This document shows positions 45,243-54,766 of a stretch of DNA of 64,000 nucleotides, piece by piece. The translations under genes and the position numbers were made by a program. The stretch's first letter is position 1, and each line of letters opens with the position of its first letter. Source of the DNA: Citrobacter rodentium NBRC 105723 = DSM 16636. GTDB lineage: Bacteria > Pseudomonadota > Gammaproteobacteria > Enterobacterales > Enterobacteriaceae. The notes below the pieces were generated by a model that saw only the letters and a program-made list of their open reading frames with translations, did no database searches and was not told the origin of the DNA. The stretch is taken from NCBI RefSeq assembly GCF_021278985.1, contig NZ_CP082833.1, forward strand, positions 3,906,001 through 3,970,000, given 5' to 3'.

Positions 45243-46625
45243 TCAGGAAGCGGGACTCCAGAGTTCAACGCGGTTGCGGCCTTGTCTCTTCGCGGTATAT
45301 AACGCTTCGTCGGCAATCTGAATTAAGCGTTCGTAATCCGGGTGACCATTAAACATGGCGGCGCCAATCGATAAAGAGAGCGGAATAGTTGCCCCGTCAG
45401 GAGACTTAATTTTGGTTTTTTCAACCCGCAGGCGAATACGTTCAGCGATGCGCAGGGTATCCGCCTGGGTCGCTTCGGTAAGCACGATAATAAATTCATC
45501 GCCACCGTAGCGGAATACGTAATCGCTACTGCGAACGTTATCATAAAAAGCCTGCGACACCCGGCGGAGGATCTCATCGCCGGTATTATGTCCCCAGGTA
45601 TCGTTTATCTCTTTAAATTTATCGACGTCGATAATCAGAATAGAGAGCGGCGTACCCGCACGATTGGCGTGGGCAATTTCCCGCTTAAAGATTGTGGGTA
45701 AAAAGCGGCGGTTAAGTAATTTCGTCAGCACATCCATGCCCACTTCGTGCCGGGAGACTTCCTCAAATAGTTCGCGGAGCAGGGTAATAATCTGCGAAAC
45801 GGTATTGCGGATCTGCAGCAGAAATTTGACCCGCGCGGCTTTATTGCTCAGGGCCTTTGCCGTTTCACGGCTTTGTAGAAACAGGCCGTCAAAATCCTGA
45901 ATCAGACGCGAAATATGGCCCACCTCAGCGATGCCGCTGAAATAGTGTCGGCCCTTATGGTTAAACCACAGCCCAAAGTCAGCCTGGCTTAACGGCAGGC
46001 TGTTGCCAAAATCGGCGTCGAGCATAATTTTATAGATAATATCCATTTCCCAGCTGAGCAGCGAAGCGATCTGCCGCTCTTTCTCTTCTTCGGCGTTCTC
46101 CAGCAGCGAAAAAATACGATAGTTTTCATCCTCTTTCGCCGCGCTGCTTTCACTAAAGGAAAAGGCCCGGGACATCACTTCCATCGCCAGATCGATGCTG
46201 TTAATTGAGAAATGGTAAATCAGCAGTTTATCGTTGGCGTCATGGTGGCCGTCAATAATAATGGGATAGAGGAGTTTCTTTAACACGCGAAATCCCATTT
46301 CCACCAGTTCAACCGGAATACCGATTCGCGCATGGACTTCAGCAACCGTATGCTGGACTTTTATCAGCCGTTCGACATCTTCCACGCCGCTGGAAAGGAC
46401 ATCGACAATCCATTTTTCAAGCGCATGTTTGAGCTGTCTTTCAACCTGTTCATTACTTAAAAATTCTTCAGCATGCGGATCGGCAAGCACAATACGATAA
46501 AACTCAATGCTCAGGTCATGCGCATGGCGCGTCGCGATCTCAGAAGCGAGCCTGCGAATCTGCGGGTCCGTCTGTTCAACCAGCGTGACCCATTCGTCTT
46601 TCATTCTTTTAAGATACATCTCCAT
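45243..46625 (-). CDS. dosC: Heme-based oxygen-sensor diguanylate cyclase DosC
   Basis: 460 aa, same length as E. coli DosC (YddV). N-terminal globin domain with proximal His98 (QHTVAEVHARIG), a middle helical domain, and a C-terminal GGDEF domain (FRYGGDEFIIVLTEA). The inhibitory I-site RSSD lies exactly five residues before GGDEF. It makes c-di-GMP when oxygenated; paired with DosP it sets the local c-di-GMP level. RpoS-dependent in E. coli. First gene of dosCP. Confidence 0.96.
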   Translation of the reverse strand: MEMYLKRMKDEWVTLVEQTDPQIRRLASEIATRHAHDLSIEFYRIVLADPHAEEFLSNEQVERQLKHALEKWIVDVLSSGVEDVERLIKVQHTVAEVHARIGIPVELVEMGFRVLKKLLYPIIIDGHHDANDKLLIYHFSINSIDLAMEVMSRAFSFSESSAAKEDENYRIFSLLENAEEEKERQIASLLSWEMDIIYKIMLDADFGNSLPLSQADFGLWFNHKGRHYFSGIAEVGHISRLIQDFDGLFLQSRETAKALSNKAARVKFLLQIRNTVSQIITLLRELFEEVSRHEVGMDVLTKLLNRRFLPTIFKREIAHANRAGTPLSILIIDVDKFKEINDTWGHNTGDEILRRVSQAFYDNVRSSDYVFRYGGDEFIIVLTEATQADTLRIAERIRLRVEKTKIKSPDGATIPLSLSIGAAMFNGHPDYERLIQIADEALYTAKRQGRNRVELWSPAS

Positions 46626-46962
46626 GAGGCTGATCCTTATGGTAATTAACGCATGACAATATCACGATCGTCGTCGCACATTCTGAATAGTAGATCGAAT
46701 CAGAAACACTTAACACACAGTAATGTTACATCGCAACATAAAGAAATAGTGTAATGCCTTCAGCTATATTTTCATGTGACAGCAGGAAATACGGCGATAA
46801 AAAGCAGGGTTATTGCCGCCTGCAATAAAAACAACGCGTTTATAGTCCGTTTTATAATTAATTGTCGGCAGACATTCTGCTGCTTTACCTCTGCGGACAA
46901 ACATTCCTCTTTTGTCCTGACAGCGCAACATGATCTGAATAACTCGCGAAGGCCATATTTTT

Positions 46963-47050
46963 TAAAGGGGTATAAGGAGGGTAATTTCTTTTACCCGGAG
47001 TCATTTACCCCTTTATCCGATCGTTTTATGGCGGCAACGCCGCTTTTTTA
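46963..47050 (+). ncRNA. Candidate structured RNA (sRNA 3' end or leader) with intrinsic terminator
   Basis: TAAAGGGGTA (46963-46972) pairs perfectly with TACCCCTTTA (47006-47015); inside, GGGTAA (46979-46984) pairs with TTACCC (46991-46996). Fifteen nt further, GCGGC-AAC-GCCGC (47031-47043) is followed by TTTTTT. This makes a nested stem plus a canonical terminator on the plus strand, upstream of the treZ promoter and after no known gene. It may be the end of a small RNA whose 5' end lies about 46.8-46.95 kb. Expression is unproven. Confidence 0.45.
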
Positions 47051-47084
47051 GTGACGCTGTCACCTGCACAAAGCCGCCGCTGGT

Positions 47085-47092
47085 CTATGCTT
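47085..47092 (+). promoter_or_regulatory. RpoS-type -10 element of treZ operon
   Basis: CTATGCTT within TGGTCTATGCTTGTT, nearly the same extended -10 as osmC in this window (TGGTCTATACTTGCT). It lies about 90 bp before the treZ ATG, just after the terminator at 47050. Confidence 0.7.
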
Positions 47093-47181
47093 GTTCTTCG
47101 AATGCCGTCAAACAGTGACGGTGCAAAGATGAGCTGTACAGAGCTAACCCGAGGACGAAACGGGTTTAATGGGGCGACAGA

Positions 47182-48969
47182 ATGAGTTCAAAATCCTTTA
47201 TCAAGAGTTGGGGTAGTGAATTTGTGGCCGCTGATGTTGTTCGCTTTCGCGTATGGGCGACGAATCAGGAGCAGGTTTTTGTTCGTATTCATGATGTAAA
47301 CCATGAGATGACAGCCAGCGGCGACGGATGGTTCGAGGCGCAGATCCCGGGCGTTCATGCGGGTACGCCATATCAGTTTGTACTTGCCGACGGCACGGCG
47401 ATCCCCGATCCCGCTTCACGCGCGCAGGTACACGATGTCAATGGTCCTTCGCTGGTCGTCAACCCTGACGCCTTTCACTGGCGCAATGCGGACTGGCAGG
47501 GGTGTCGCTGGGAGGAGGCGGTATTTTACGAGCTTCATATCGGCACCTTTACTCCGGAAGGAACCTTGCAGGCGGCAATCGCAAAATTACCCTATCTCGC
47601 CGAACTGGGTATCACCATCATCGAATTAATGCCCGTTTCGCAGTTTGGCGGCAACCGCGGCTGGGGCTATGACGGAACGCTGCTTTATGCGCCGCATTCG
47701 GCCTATGGTTCGCCTGACGATCTGAAAGCGTTTGTTGATGCGGCGCACGGCTACGGCCTGTCGGTGGTGCTGGATATTGTTCTTAACCACTTCGGGCCGG
47801 AAGGGAACTATCTGCCGCAGCTGGCCGCCGATTTCTTTGACCCTGAGAGAATGACGCCGTGGGGAAACGGCATCGCATATGAAAACGATGCCGTACGGCG
47901 TTACATTACTGAAGCGCCGCTCTTCTGGCTGGAGGAATACCAGCTGGACGGATTACGCTTCGATGCCATTGACCATATTGCCGATACCTCGTCAGAACAC
48001 CTGTTGATTGAGATTGCCGAACGTATCCGCCGTGATATTACCGACAGGCCAATACACCTCACCACCGAGGACAACCGCAACGTCCTTTTCCTGCACCCGC
48101 GCAGTGAGGATGGCGGCGTGCCGCTGTATACGGCGGAGTGGAACGATGATTTTCACAACGCGGTGCACGTTATGGCAACCGGTGAGACACATGCCTATTA
48201 CGCCGATTTCGCCAGCCAGCCTGAACAACATGTCGCGAGAGCGCTCAGCGAAGGGTTTGCATGGCAGGGAGAACGCTCTGAGCGAACCGGCGAGAAGCGT
48301 GGCGTTCCCAGCGGCGCGCAGACGCCGGTTGCATTTGTCGATTTCATCCAGAATCACGATCAAGTCGGCAACCGGGCGCAGGGCGAACGGCTGATTACGC
48401 TGGCAGGCGCGAATAAAACGCAGGTGCTGTTGGCCGCGCTGCTGCTTTCGCCGCATATTCCGCTGCTGTTTATGGGCGAAGAGTACGGTGAGACGCATCC
48501 GTTCCTGTTCTTTACCGATTTCCATGACGAACTTGCGCGCGCGGTGCGTGAGGGGCGGAAAAAGGAGTTCTCCGGAGACACCGGGCATGGGGAGGAAGAT
48601 GTCCCGGATCCGAACGCTGTGACAACGTTCACGCGTTCAAAACTCGACTGGCCGAAAATGCAGAGCGAAGAAGGAAAATCCTGGCTGACCTTTACGCGTG
48701 AGCTGTTGGTCAAACGGCGTCGCTTCATCGTGCCGCTGCTGAAAAGCGCGCGCGGCGGGGAGGGCGAAGTGGTGCAAACCGCGCCGGGATTTGTCGCCGT
48801 TCGCTGGCGCTTCGCTGCGGGAACGCTGTCGCTGGCGTTCAATATCGGCGATACGCCGGTGGTACTGCCCGACATGCCGGGGAAAACGGTTTTTGCCTGG
48901 CCTGACGCCAGCGAACGCCTTAATCCCAACGCCATTGTTGTTCGCCTCGCGCAGGGAGAAACCGCATGA
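47182..48969 (+). CDS. treZ: Malto-oligosyltrehalose trehalohydrolase TreZ
   Basis: 595 aa, usual length. N-terminal CBM48/Ig-like domain (1-100), then a GH13 (beta/alpha)8 barrel: DGTLLYAPHSAYG, VVLDIVLNHFGPEG, nucleophile Asp261 (LDGLRFDAID), acid/base Glu296 (LTTEDNRN) and FIQNHDQVGNR. It releases trehalose from maltooligosyl-trehalose. First gene of treZ-treY-glgX-OBAP, overlapping treY by 4 bp. RpoS-type promoter upstream. Confidence 0.95.
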   Translation: MSSKSFIKSWGSEFVAADVVRFRVWATNQEQVFVRIHDVNHEMTASGDGWFEAQIPGVHAGTPYQFVLADGTAIPDPASRAQVHDVNGPSLVVNPDAFHWRNADWQGCRWEEAVFYELHIGTFTPEGTLQAAIAKLPYLAELGITIIELMPVSQFGGNRGWGYDGTLLYAPHSAYGSPDDLKAFVDAAHGYGLSVVLDIVLNHFGPEGNYLPQLAADFFDPERMTPWGNGIAYENDAVRRYITEAPLFWLEEYQLDGLRFDAIDHIADTSSEHLLIEIAERIRRDITDRPIHLTTEDNRNVLFLHPRSEDGGVPLYTAEWNDDFHNAVHVMATGETHAYYADFASQPEQHVARALSEGFAWQGERSERTGEKRGVPSGAQTPVAFVDFIQNHDQVGNRAQGERLITLAGANKTQVLLAALLLSPHIPLLFMGEEYGETHPFLFFTDFHDELARAVREGRKKEFSGDTGHGEEDVPDPNAVTTFTRSKLDWPKMQSEEGKSWLTFTRELLVKRRRFIVPLLKSARGGEGEVVQTAPGFVAVRWRFAAGTLSLAFNIGDTPVVLPDMPGKTVFAWPDASERLNPNAIVVRLAQGETA

Positions 48970-51539
48970 CTGTCCCTTTATCCACTTATCGCATTCAGTT
49001 TCGCAACGGAATGACCTTCGATAAAGCCACGCAGCTCGTTCCCTATCTCAGACAGCTTGGCATCACCCATCTGTACGCTTCGCCCATTTTTACGGCGACG
49101 ACGGGATCGACCCACGGTTATGACATTACCGACTGTAATGAGATCGATCCGGCAATTGGCGGACGGCAGGGCTTCGACCGTATGGTAGCTGCGATCCATG
49201 CGGCGGGGATGGGGCTGATCCTCGATGTTGTGCCTAATCATATGGCCAGCTCGCTGGAAAACCGATGGTGGCGGGATGTCATTGAGCACGGCGAGAAAAG
49301 CGCTTACGCCAGACATTTTGATATCGACTGGTCACAGCGGCTGACGCTGCCGTTTCTCGGCGACACGTTTGAAAAGGTGCTGGAGCAGGGGGAGATTGCT
49401 GTCCGGCCCGACCCCGAAACGGGGAAACCGACGCTGGCGTATTTTGATAATTTTTATCCGCTGGACCCTGAGTGCTGGCAGGATCGGCAGGCGGAAGTGC
49501 TGACCATCACCGATAAACAGGCTATTGCCCGGTTACACGATCAACAGCCCTGGCGCTTAACCTCCTGGCGCGAGGCGGCAGAAAATCTCTCTTACCGACG
49601 CTTTTTTGAAGTGACCGGGCTGGTTGGCGTTCGCGTTGAAGATGACGCGGTATTTGATGATACCCATCGGCTGATTCTGGAACTGGTTCAGTGCGGCGCG
49701 GTAGACGGCTTACGCGTCGATCATATTGACGGGCTTGCCGATCCGCTGGCCTATCTCCGGCGTTTACGCCGCAAGGCGGGCGAGAACTGCTATATCACCG
49801 TCGAAAAAATTCTTGCCCGCGGAGAAAATCTGCCGGCGGAGTGGCCGATCTCCGGGACGACGGGCTATGAATTTATCGCCGCCCTGGCCGAAGTGCTGGT
49901 GGATGATCGGGCGCTTGCCGATCTGCGCCAGGTCTGGCAGCAGGCCGTCGGCCAGCAGGTGGATATGCGGGCGGAGCTGCGTAAAGCCCGCGTGCTGATG
50001 GTTGAGCGTAATTTTGCCGGCGAGTTTAGCCGTCTGCTGAAGCTGGCGATGCGGCTGGCGCACGACCAGGAGGTTTCGCTGACGGAGGCGCAGCTTCGCG
50101 AGGCGCTGCGTGAAGTGCTGATTGCGTTTCCGGTCTATCGTACCTATGGCGATGCGCAGGGCTTCACGACCGCTGACCGCGAACTGCTGCGGCGCGTTAC
50201 CGCCCGTCTGAGCGCCAGCGAATACGCACCGGATGGGGAGGCGCTTGAGTTTATCACCCGTCTGCTGACCGGCGCCGATGCTGGTTGCCTCAGTGAAACC
50301 GCCACGGCGTTCCGTACCCGTTTTCAGCAGCTCACCGGACCGCTGATGGCGAAATCGGTTGAGGATACGCTGTTTTTCCGCCAGAACATGGATCTTGCGC
50401 TTAATGAAGTGGGGGCCGAACCGGTGCAGCGCACCTTTTCGCTGACGCGCTTCCACCAGGAGATGCTGGAGCGGCGACGTCTACAGCCCGATGCGCTTTC
50501 CAGCACCTCAACCCACGACACCAAGCGCGGCGAAGATGCCCGCGCCAGGCTCTATACGCTCACCGAAGCGCCCCATTGCTGGGCCGAACACGTTGCCCGC
50601 TGGCGACAGATGAATCAGACGCACGTTAAGTTTCTCAACGACGGCACCGCGCCAAAATCCGCCGATACCTGGATGTTATACCAGGCGCTGGCGGGGGTCT
50701 GGCCGACCGGATTCACGCCTGACGATGCTGAAGGTCTGAATGCGCTGGAATCGCGTTTTCTTGAGTTTGTCGAAAAAGCCCTGCGTGAAGCCAAGCTGCG
50801 CACCGACTGGGTCGATACCAATGAAGCGTACGAAACGGCGGTGCTGGACTACGCGCGTCATATGCTGTCGCCGGACAATACACTGTTTCTGAAGGACTTC
50901 CACGCGGCGTTACAGCCTTTCATCCGCGCCGGGCTGGTCAACAGCCTGACCCAGACGCTGATCAAACTGACCGCCCCCGGCGTGCCGGATATCTATCAGG
51001 GCAGCGAGGCGCTGAACTTCAGTCTTGTCGACCCGGACAACCGCCGCCTGCCGGATTTCAGCCAGCTGGCCCGTCAACTTGAACAAGCCGACAGCCAGGT
51101 ATTCAGTGAGGAAAGATGCTGGCTGAGCGGCCAGGTGAATCAGTACGTCACCGCCACGCTGTTACGTTTACGCCAGCAGCTTCCCGCGCTGTTCCGTAAA
51201 GGCGATTATCTGCCGCTGGAAGCCACGGGAGAGAACGCGGAAAACGTTATCGCTTTTGCCCGGACGGATGATGAAAACGCGCTGCTGGTGGTGGCGCCGC
51301 GCTGGCTCTTCAGCCGTCTGAAGGCATCGCTGTGCGCGACGGACATGGCTATCCGCGCGCAAACGCAGATTATCTTGCCCGCCCGGCTGGCGGATCGCCA
51401 GTATCAGGACGTCTTTAACCAGCAGACGGTGACGGTTGGCTCCACGCTTTATCTTGACCGTTTACCCGGTCATCCGCTGATTGGCGTTTTACGCGAAGTT
51501 TCTTCTGAACATTCAGACGCATCAAGGGAGAATGCATAA
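48966..51539 (+). CDS. treY: Maltooligosyl trehalose synthase TreY
   Basis: 857 aa GH13 enzyme. Region I ILDVVPNHMA, nucleophile Asp252 (VDGLRVDHIDGLADP), acid/base Glu280 (YITVEKILA) and THDTKRGED are all present. It converts the reducing-end glucose pair of a malto-oligosaccharide into an alpha,alpha-1,1 trehalosyl end. With TreZ it makes trehalose from glycogen-type glucans, in the cytosol. Its stop shares one base with the glgX start. Confidence 0.95.
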   Translation: MTVPLSTYRIQFRNGMTFDKATQLVPYLRQLGITHLYASPIFTATTGSTHGYDITDCNEIDPAIGGRQGFDRMVAAIHAAGMGLILDVVPNHMASSLENRWWRDVIEHGEKSAYARHFDIDWSQRLTLPFLGDTFEKVLEQGEIAVRPDPETGKPTLAYFDNFYPLDPECWQDRQAEVLTITDKQAIARLHDQQPWRLTSWREAAENLSYRRFFEVTGLVGVRVEDDAVFDDTHRLILELVQCGAVDGLRVDHIDGLADPLAYLRRLRRKAGENCYITVEKILARGENLPAEWPISGTTGYEFIAALAEVLVDDRALADLRQVWQQAVGQQVDMRAELRKARVLMVERNFAGEFSRLLKLAMRLAHDQEVSLTEAQLREALREVLIAFPVYRTYGDAQGFTTADRELLRRVTARLSASEYAPDGEALEFITRLLTGADAGCLSETATAFRTRFQQLTGPLMAKSVEDTLFFRQNMDLALNEVGAEPVQRTFSLTRFHQEMLERRRLQPDALSSTSTHDTKRGEDARARLYTLTEAPHCWAEHVARWRQMNQTHVKFLNDGTAPKSADTWMLYQALAGVWPTGFTPDDAEGLNALESRFLEFVEKALREAKLRTDWVDTNEAYETAVLDYARHMLSPDNTLFLKDFHAALQPFIRAGLVNSLTQTLIKLTAPGVPDIYQGSEALNFSLVDPDNRRLPDFSQLARQLEQADSQVFSEERCWLSGQVNQYVTATLLRLRQQLPALFRKGDYLPLEATGENAENVIAFARTDDENALLVVAPRWLFSRLKASLCATDMAIRAQTQIILPARLADRQYQDVFNQQTVTVGSTLYLDRLPGHPLIGVLREVSSEHSDASRENA

Positions 51540-53614
51540 TGTCTAATGGCAAAGCTTTCGAAATCAGAGCAGGGCACTGTCACCAGTTAGGGGCGAACTA
51601 TGACGGCAAAGGGGTCAACTTTGCCCTTTTTTCCGCCCACGCCGAACGCGTCGAACTCTGCCTGTACGATGCGGGCGGGGAACATGAAATCGCCCGTCTG
51701 ACCTTACCGGAGTTTACCCATGAGATCTGGCATGGCTATGTGCCGGATCTTGAACCGGGCGCGCTCTATGGCTACCGGGTTTACGGCCCTTTTGACCCGG
51801 AAAACGGCCATCGTTTTAATCCACATAAGCTATTAATCGACCCCTACGCCAGAGAACTGGTGGGCGATATTCAGTGGAACGAAGCGCACTTCGCTTATGA
51901 ACTGGATCATGAAGACAAAGATCTCAGCTTCGACACCCGCGACAGCGCCCCGTTTACGCCGAAATGCCGGGTGGTCGATCCCAACGCCTTTGACTGGCAG
52001 GATAACCATCGTCCTGATATTCCCTGGCCCAATGCCATCGTGTATGAAACGCACGTTAAAGGCTTTACCTTCCTGAATCCCGCTATTCCTGACGAACTGC
52101 GCGGCACCTTCGAAGGGATGGGGCATTCCGCCAGCGTGGAGTACATTAAAAGTCTCGGCATCACTTCCGTTGAGTTGCTGCCGGTACACTGGTTCCCGGA
52201 CGACCAGCATTTGCTCGATAAGGGGCTGAAAAACTTCTGGGGCTATAACACGCTGGGCTTTTTCGCCCCCGCGACGCGCTATTATGGACCGCGCGGCATT
52301 CAGGGCTTTCGCGATATGGTGCGCGCGTTTCACGATGCGGGTATCGAAGTCATTCTTGACGTGGTTTATAACCATACGGCGGAAGGGAATGAGCTGGGAC
52401 CCACTCTGTCGTTCAAGGGGATCGACAACTTCTCCTATTACCGGACGCTGCCCGACCAGCATCGCTATTACATCAACGATACCGGGACCGGTAATACGGT
52501 AAACACCTCACACCCGCGGGTGCTGCAAATGGTGATGGATTCTTTGCGCTACTGGGCGGAGTCGATGCATATCGACGGCTTCCGCTTTGATTTGGGAACT
52601 ATCCTCGGGCGTGAGCCGGAAGGATTTGACCAGCGCGGCGGCTTCTTTGACGCAATAATGCAGGACCCGGTGCTGTCGAAACTGAAGCTGATTGGCGAAC
52701 CGTGGGACATCGGTCCGGGAGGGTATCAGGTTGGCGGTTTCCCGCCCGGCTGGGGAGAGTGGAACGACAAATACCGCGACACGGTGCGCGAGTACTGGAA
52801 GGGCGATAATGTTTCGACCGATTTTGCCGCGCGCTTGTTGGGATCTGGCGATCTCTACGACCTGCGCGGACGCCGACCGTGGGCAAGCGTCAATTTTGTG
52901 ACCGCGCATGACGGCTTTACCCTGAACGACCTGGTCTCCTATAACGAAAAGCACAACGAGGCGAATGGCGAAGATAACAACGACGGTCATAACGATAACC
53001 GATCGTACAATTATGGCGTGGAAGGCCCTACCGACGACGAAGCCATTATCGCCACGCGCGAGCGTCAGAAGCGTAATTTCCTCGCCACGCTGTTATTCTC
53101 CCACGGCACCCCGATGCTGCTGGCAGGCGATGAATTTGGCCGCAGCCAGGGCGGGAATAATAACGGTTACTGTCAGGACAGCGAGATCTCCTGGGTTCAC
53201 TGGGAGAATTTACCGGAATCCGCCCAGGCGCTGCGAGAATTTACCCGTCATCTTATTCAACTGAGAAAAGCACAGCCGTTGCTACGGCGTGAGAACTGGC
53301 GGGACGGGATGGTGATCCAGTGGTACAACGCCGGCGGCGGGCTGCAACAGCCAGAGCAGTGGGACGAAGGCTCCACTCTCGGGGTATATATCGGGCGTCC
53401 CGATCTCGAAACTGAAGAGGGGATCTGGCACGACGTTTTGCTGTTGCTCAATCCGTTTGAAGGCAGCGTCCCCTTCAGCATCCCTGAAACGGGCGAAGGC
53501 GGATGGGTGCTTGAACTCTCCACCGCCGGAGACGAGGGGCAGGGCACGGTCATTGAAACCGAAACCGATTTTGAACTCGCCGGGCGTAGTTTCGCCTTAT
53601 TCCGGAGGCCATAA
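51539..53614 (+). CDS. glgX: Glycogen debranching enzyme GlgX/TreX-type (isoamylase)
   Basis: 691 aa, about 30 longer than E. coli GlgX. CBM48 (1-110) then a GH13_11 barrel: ILDVVYNHTAEGNE, nucleophile Asp351 (IDGFRFDLGTILGREP), acid/base Glu387 (LIGEPWDIGPGGYQVG), and FVTAHDGFTLNDLVSYNEKH. In this operon it likely cuts alpha-1,6 branches to feed TreY, the role of TreX; the organism probably has a separate glgX in the glg operon. Its stop is directly followed by the GTG of the next gene. Confidence 0.92.
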   Translation: MSNGKAFEIRAGHCHQLGANYDGKGVNFALFSAHAERVELCLYDAGGEHEIARLTLPEFTHEIWHGYVPDLEPGALYGYRVYGPFDPENGHRFNPHKLLIDPYARELVGDIQWNEAHFAYELDHEDKDLSFDTRDSAPFTPKCRVVDPNAFDWQDNHRPDIPWPNAIVYETHVKGFTFLNPAIPDELRGTFEGMGHSASVEYIKSLGITSVELLPVHWFPDDQHLLDKGLKNFWGYNTLGFFAPATRYYGPRGIQGFRDMVRAFHDAGIEVILDVVYNHTAEGNELGPTLSFKGIDNFSYYRTLPDQHRYYINDTGTGNTVNTSHPRVLQMVMDSLRYWAESMHIDGFRFDLGTILGREPEGFDQRGGFFDAIMQDPVLSKLKLIGEPWDIGPGGYQVGGFPPGWGEWNDKYRDTVREYWKGDNVSTDFAARLLGSGDLYDLRGRRPWASVNFVTAHDGFTLNDLVSYNEKHNEANGEDNNDGHNDNRSYNYGVEGPTDDEAIIATRERQKRNFLATLLFSHGTPMLLAGDEFGRSQGGNNNGYCQDSEISWVHWENLPESAQALREFTRHLIQLRKAQPLLRRENWRDGMVIQWYNAGGGLQQPEQWDEGSTLGVYIGRPDLETEEGIWHDVLLLLNPFEGSVPFSIPETGEGGWVLELSTAGDEGQGTVIETETDFELAGRSFALFRRP

Positions 53615-54406
53615 GTGAAGAAGGCGATCTTAACCGCGTTTTGCGTTGTACAACTGACGGCATGCGGGGCGAACAACACCCCGCCGAATACGCCGCTGCC
53701 AGGTAAAGAAACGTCGGCGGGACTGCGTACTCTGGAGACAGGCGCGCAGGTGATCCAGTCGCGCCCGCCCATTGACGCCATCAGCGCCTATCTCGATGGC
53801 TTTCACTTTTATAACGGCGATAAAAACGGGCAGATGGAGGCGCATCATTACGTCACCGTTCTGAATGAAGAGGTGATGCAGGCGGTAATCTATGACGGTA
53901 ATACCAAAGACGCTCGTCTGATGGGCGTGGAGTATATCATCAGCGAACGCCTGTTTAACGCGCTGCCGCCAGAGGAGAAAAAACTCTGGCACAGTCATCA
54001 GTATGAGGTGAAGTCGGGCAGTCTGGTGGCGCCGGGACTACCGGCGGTCGCGGACAAGGCGCTGATGAGCAAAATTGTCAATACCTACGGAAAGACCTGG
54101 CATACCTGGCATACCGACCGCGACAAAACCTTGCCGCTTGGCATACCGGCGTTGATGATGGGCTTTACCGGAGAAGGGCAGCTTGATCCTGCGCTGCTGG
54201 CCGACCGCGACCGTCGACTGGGTATCGATACCAGTGAGGTTAAACAACAGCGCCAGGATATTCAGGCGCGGCCTGTACTGGCGGGGGCAAACGCATGGGA
54301 AAAAGGTGGTGTTGTACAACTTAAGCGAGTGAGCGGCGCCGGGGAACATGCACATGGCGCAACACAATTCTTTGGCAAAGCGGAGCAAACGACCTCACAA
54401 CCTTAA
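53615..54406 (+). CDS. OBAP-family (DUF1264) lipoprotein
   Basis: 263 aa from GTG 53615, which directly follows the glgX stop; GGAGG is 7 nt upstream. Lipobox LTAC with Cys17 predicts a lipoprotein. The body matches the oil-body-associated protein family: DGFHFYNGDKNGQMEAHHY, MQAVIYDGNTKDARLMGVEYIIS and LWHSHQYEVKSG. The family is known from plant seed oil bodies and from bacteria, where its role is unknown. Translational coupling to treZ-treY-glgX suggests a shared stress condition rather than a trehalose enzyme. Confidence 0.85.
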   Translation: MKKAILTAFCVVQLTACGANNTPPNTPLPGKETSAGLRTLETGAQVIQSRPPIDAISAYLDGFHFYNGDKNGQMEAHHYVTVLNEEVMQAVIYDGNTKDARLMGVEYIISERLFNALPPEEKKLWHSHQYEVKSGSLVAPGLPAVADKALMSKIVNTYGKTWHTWHTDRDKTLPLGIPALMMGFTGEGQLDPALLADRDRRLGIDTSEVKQQRQDIQARPVLAGANAWEKGGVVQLKRVSGAGEHAHGATQFFGKAEQTTSQP

Positions 54407-54413
54407 TCTCTTC

Positions 54414-54448
54414 GCCCATACCAGAAGGTGTCTTATTCTGGTATGGGC
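54414..54448. terminator. Long perfect hairpin between convergent operons
   Basis: GCCCATACCAGAA (54414-54426) pairs without mismatch with TTCTGGTATGGGC (54436-54448). It lies between the OBAP gene and ariR, which converge. There is no U tract on either strand, so it may act with Rho or as a 3' stabiliser. Confidence 0.5.
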
Positions 54449-54454
54449 CAACCG

Positions 54455-54733
54455 TCAGATATCGTCCATCGTGTAACCGACAACAATTTCCAGCGTTTTA
54501 CGTAACACATCGGCGTGAACCACATTATCTGTAGTTTCAAGCTCATGAACCAGCCACAGGATAATCGCTTTATTGGTGATATGCACATCCGTCGCCAGGA
54601 TGTGGCTAATGGCGGTTTCTAAAATGGCAGACTCATCAGCGAGTCGCTCACCCGCATTGCGGAAAAATTCTGACATTGCTGTATCAGGAAGAACTGCGTA
54701 AATATCAGGCTGTTTAAGCATAACTTGTCTCAT
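54455..54733 (-). CDS. ariR: AriR/YmgB-family biofilm and acid-resistance regulator
   Basis: 92 aa from ATG 54733, or 88 aa from ATG 54721 (MLKQPDIYAVLPD), which aligns better with E. coli AriR. The family core is clear: NKAIILWLVHELETTD and HADVLRKTLEIVVGYTMDDI. In E. coli it acts downstream of BluR/BluF as a connector that raises Rcs signalling and lowers curli. Third gene of ycgZ-ymgA-ariR on the minus strand. Confidence 0.85.
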   Translation of the reverse strand: MRQVMLKQPDIYAVLPDTAMSEFFRNAGERLADESAILETAISHILATDVHITNKAIILWLVHELETTDNVVHADVLRKTLEIVVGYTMDDI

Positions 54734-54766
54734 GCGCTTTTACCGTAATGTTGAATAAGGTTGTGG

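Larger units (their letters stand above)
46626..47181. promoter_or_regulatory. dosC / treZ divergent region
   Basis: 556 bp between divergent genes. The part next to dosC is AT-rich and should hold the dosC promoter. The middle (46963-47050) has a nested stem and an intrinsic terminator, and the treZ-proximal part an RpoS-type promoter; both are listed separately. A 91-codon plus-strand frame at 46776-47051 ends inside the terminator and has no family resemblance, so I do not call it. Confidence 0.5.

Noticed and set aside
46776..47051. Possible 91-aa protein between dosC and treZ
   Set aside because: It ends inside an intrinsic terminator and overlaps the nested stem; no family resemblance. 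A structured RNA explains the region better.
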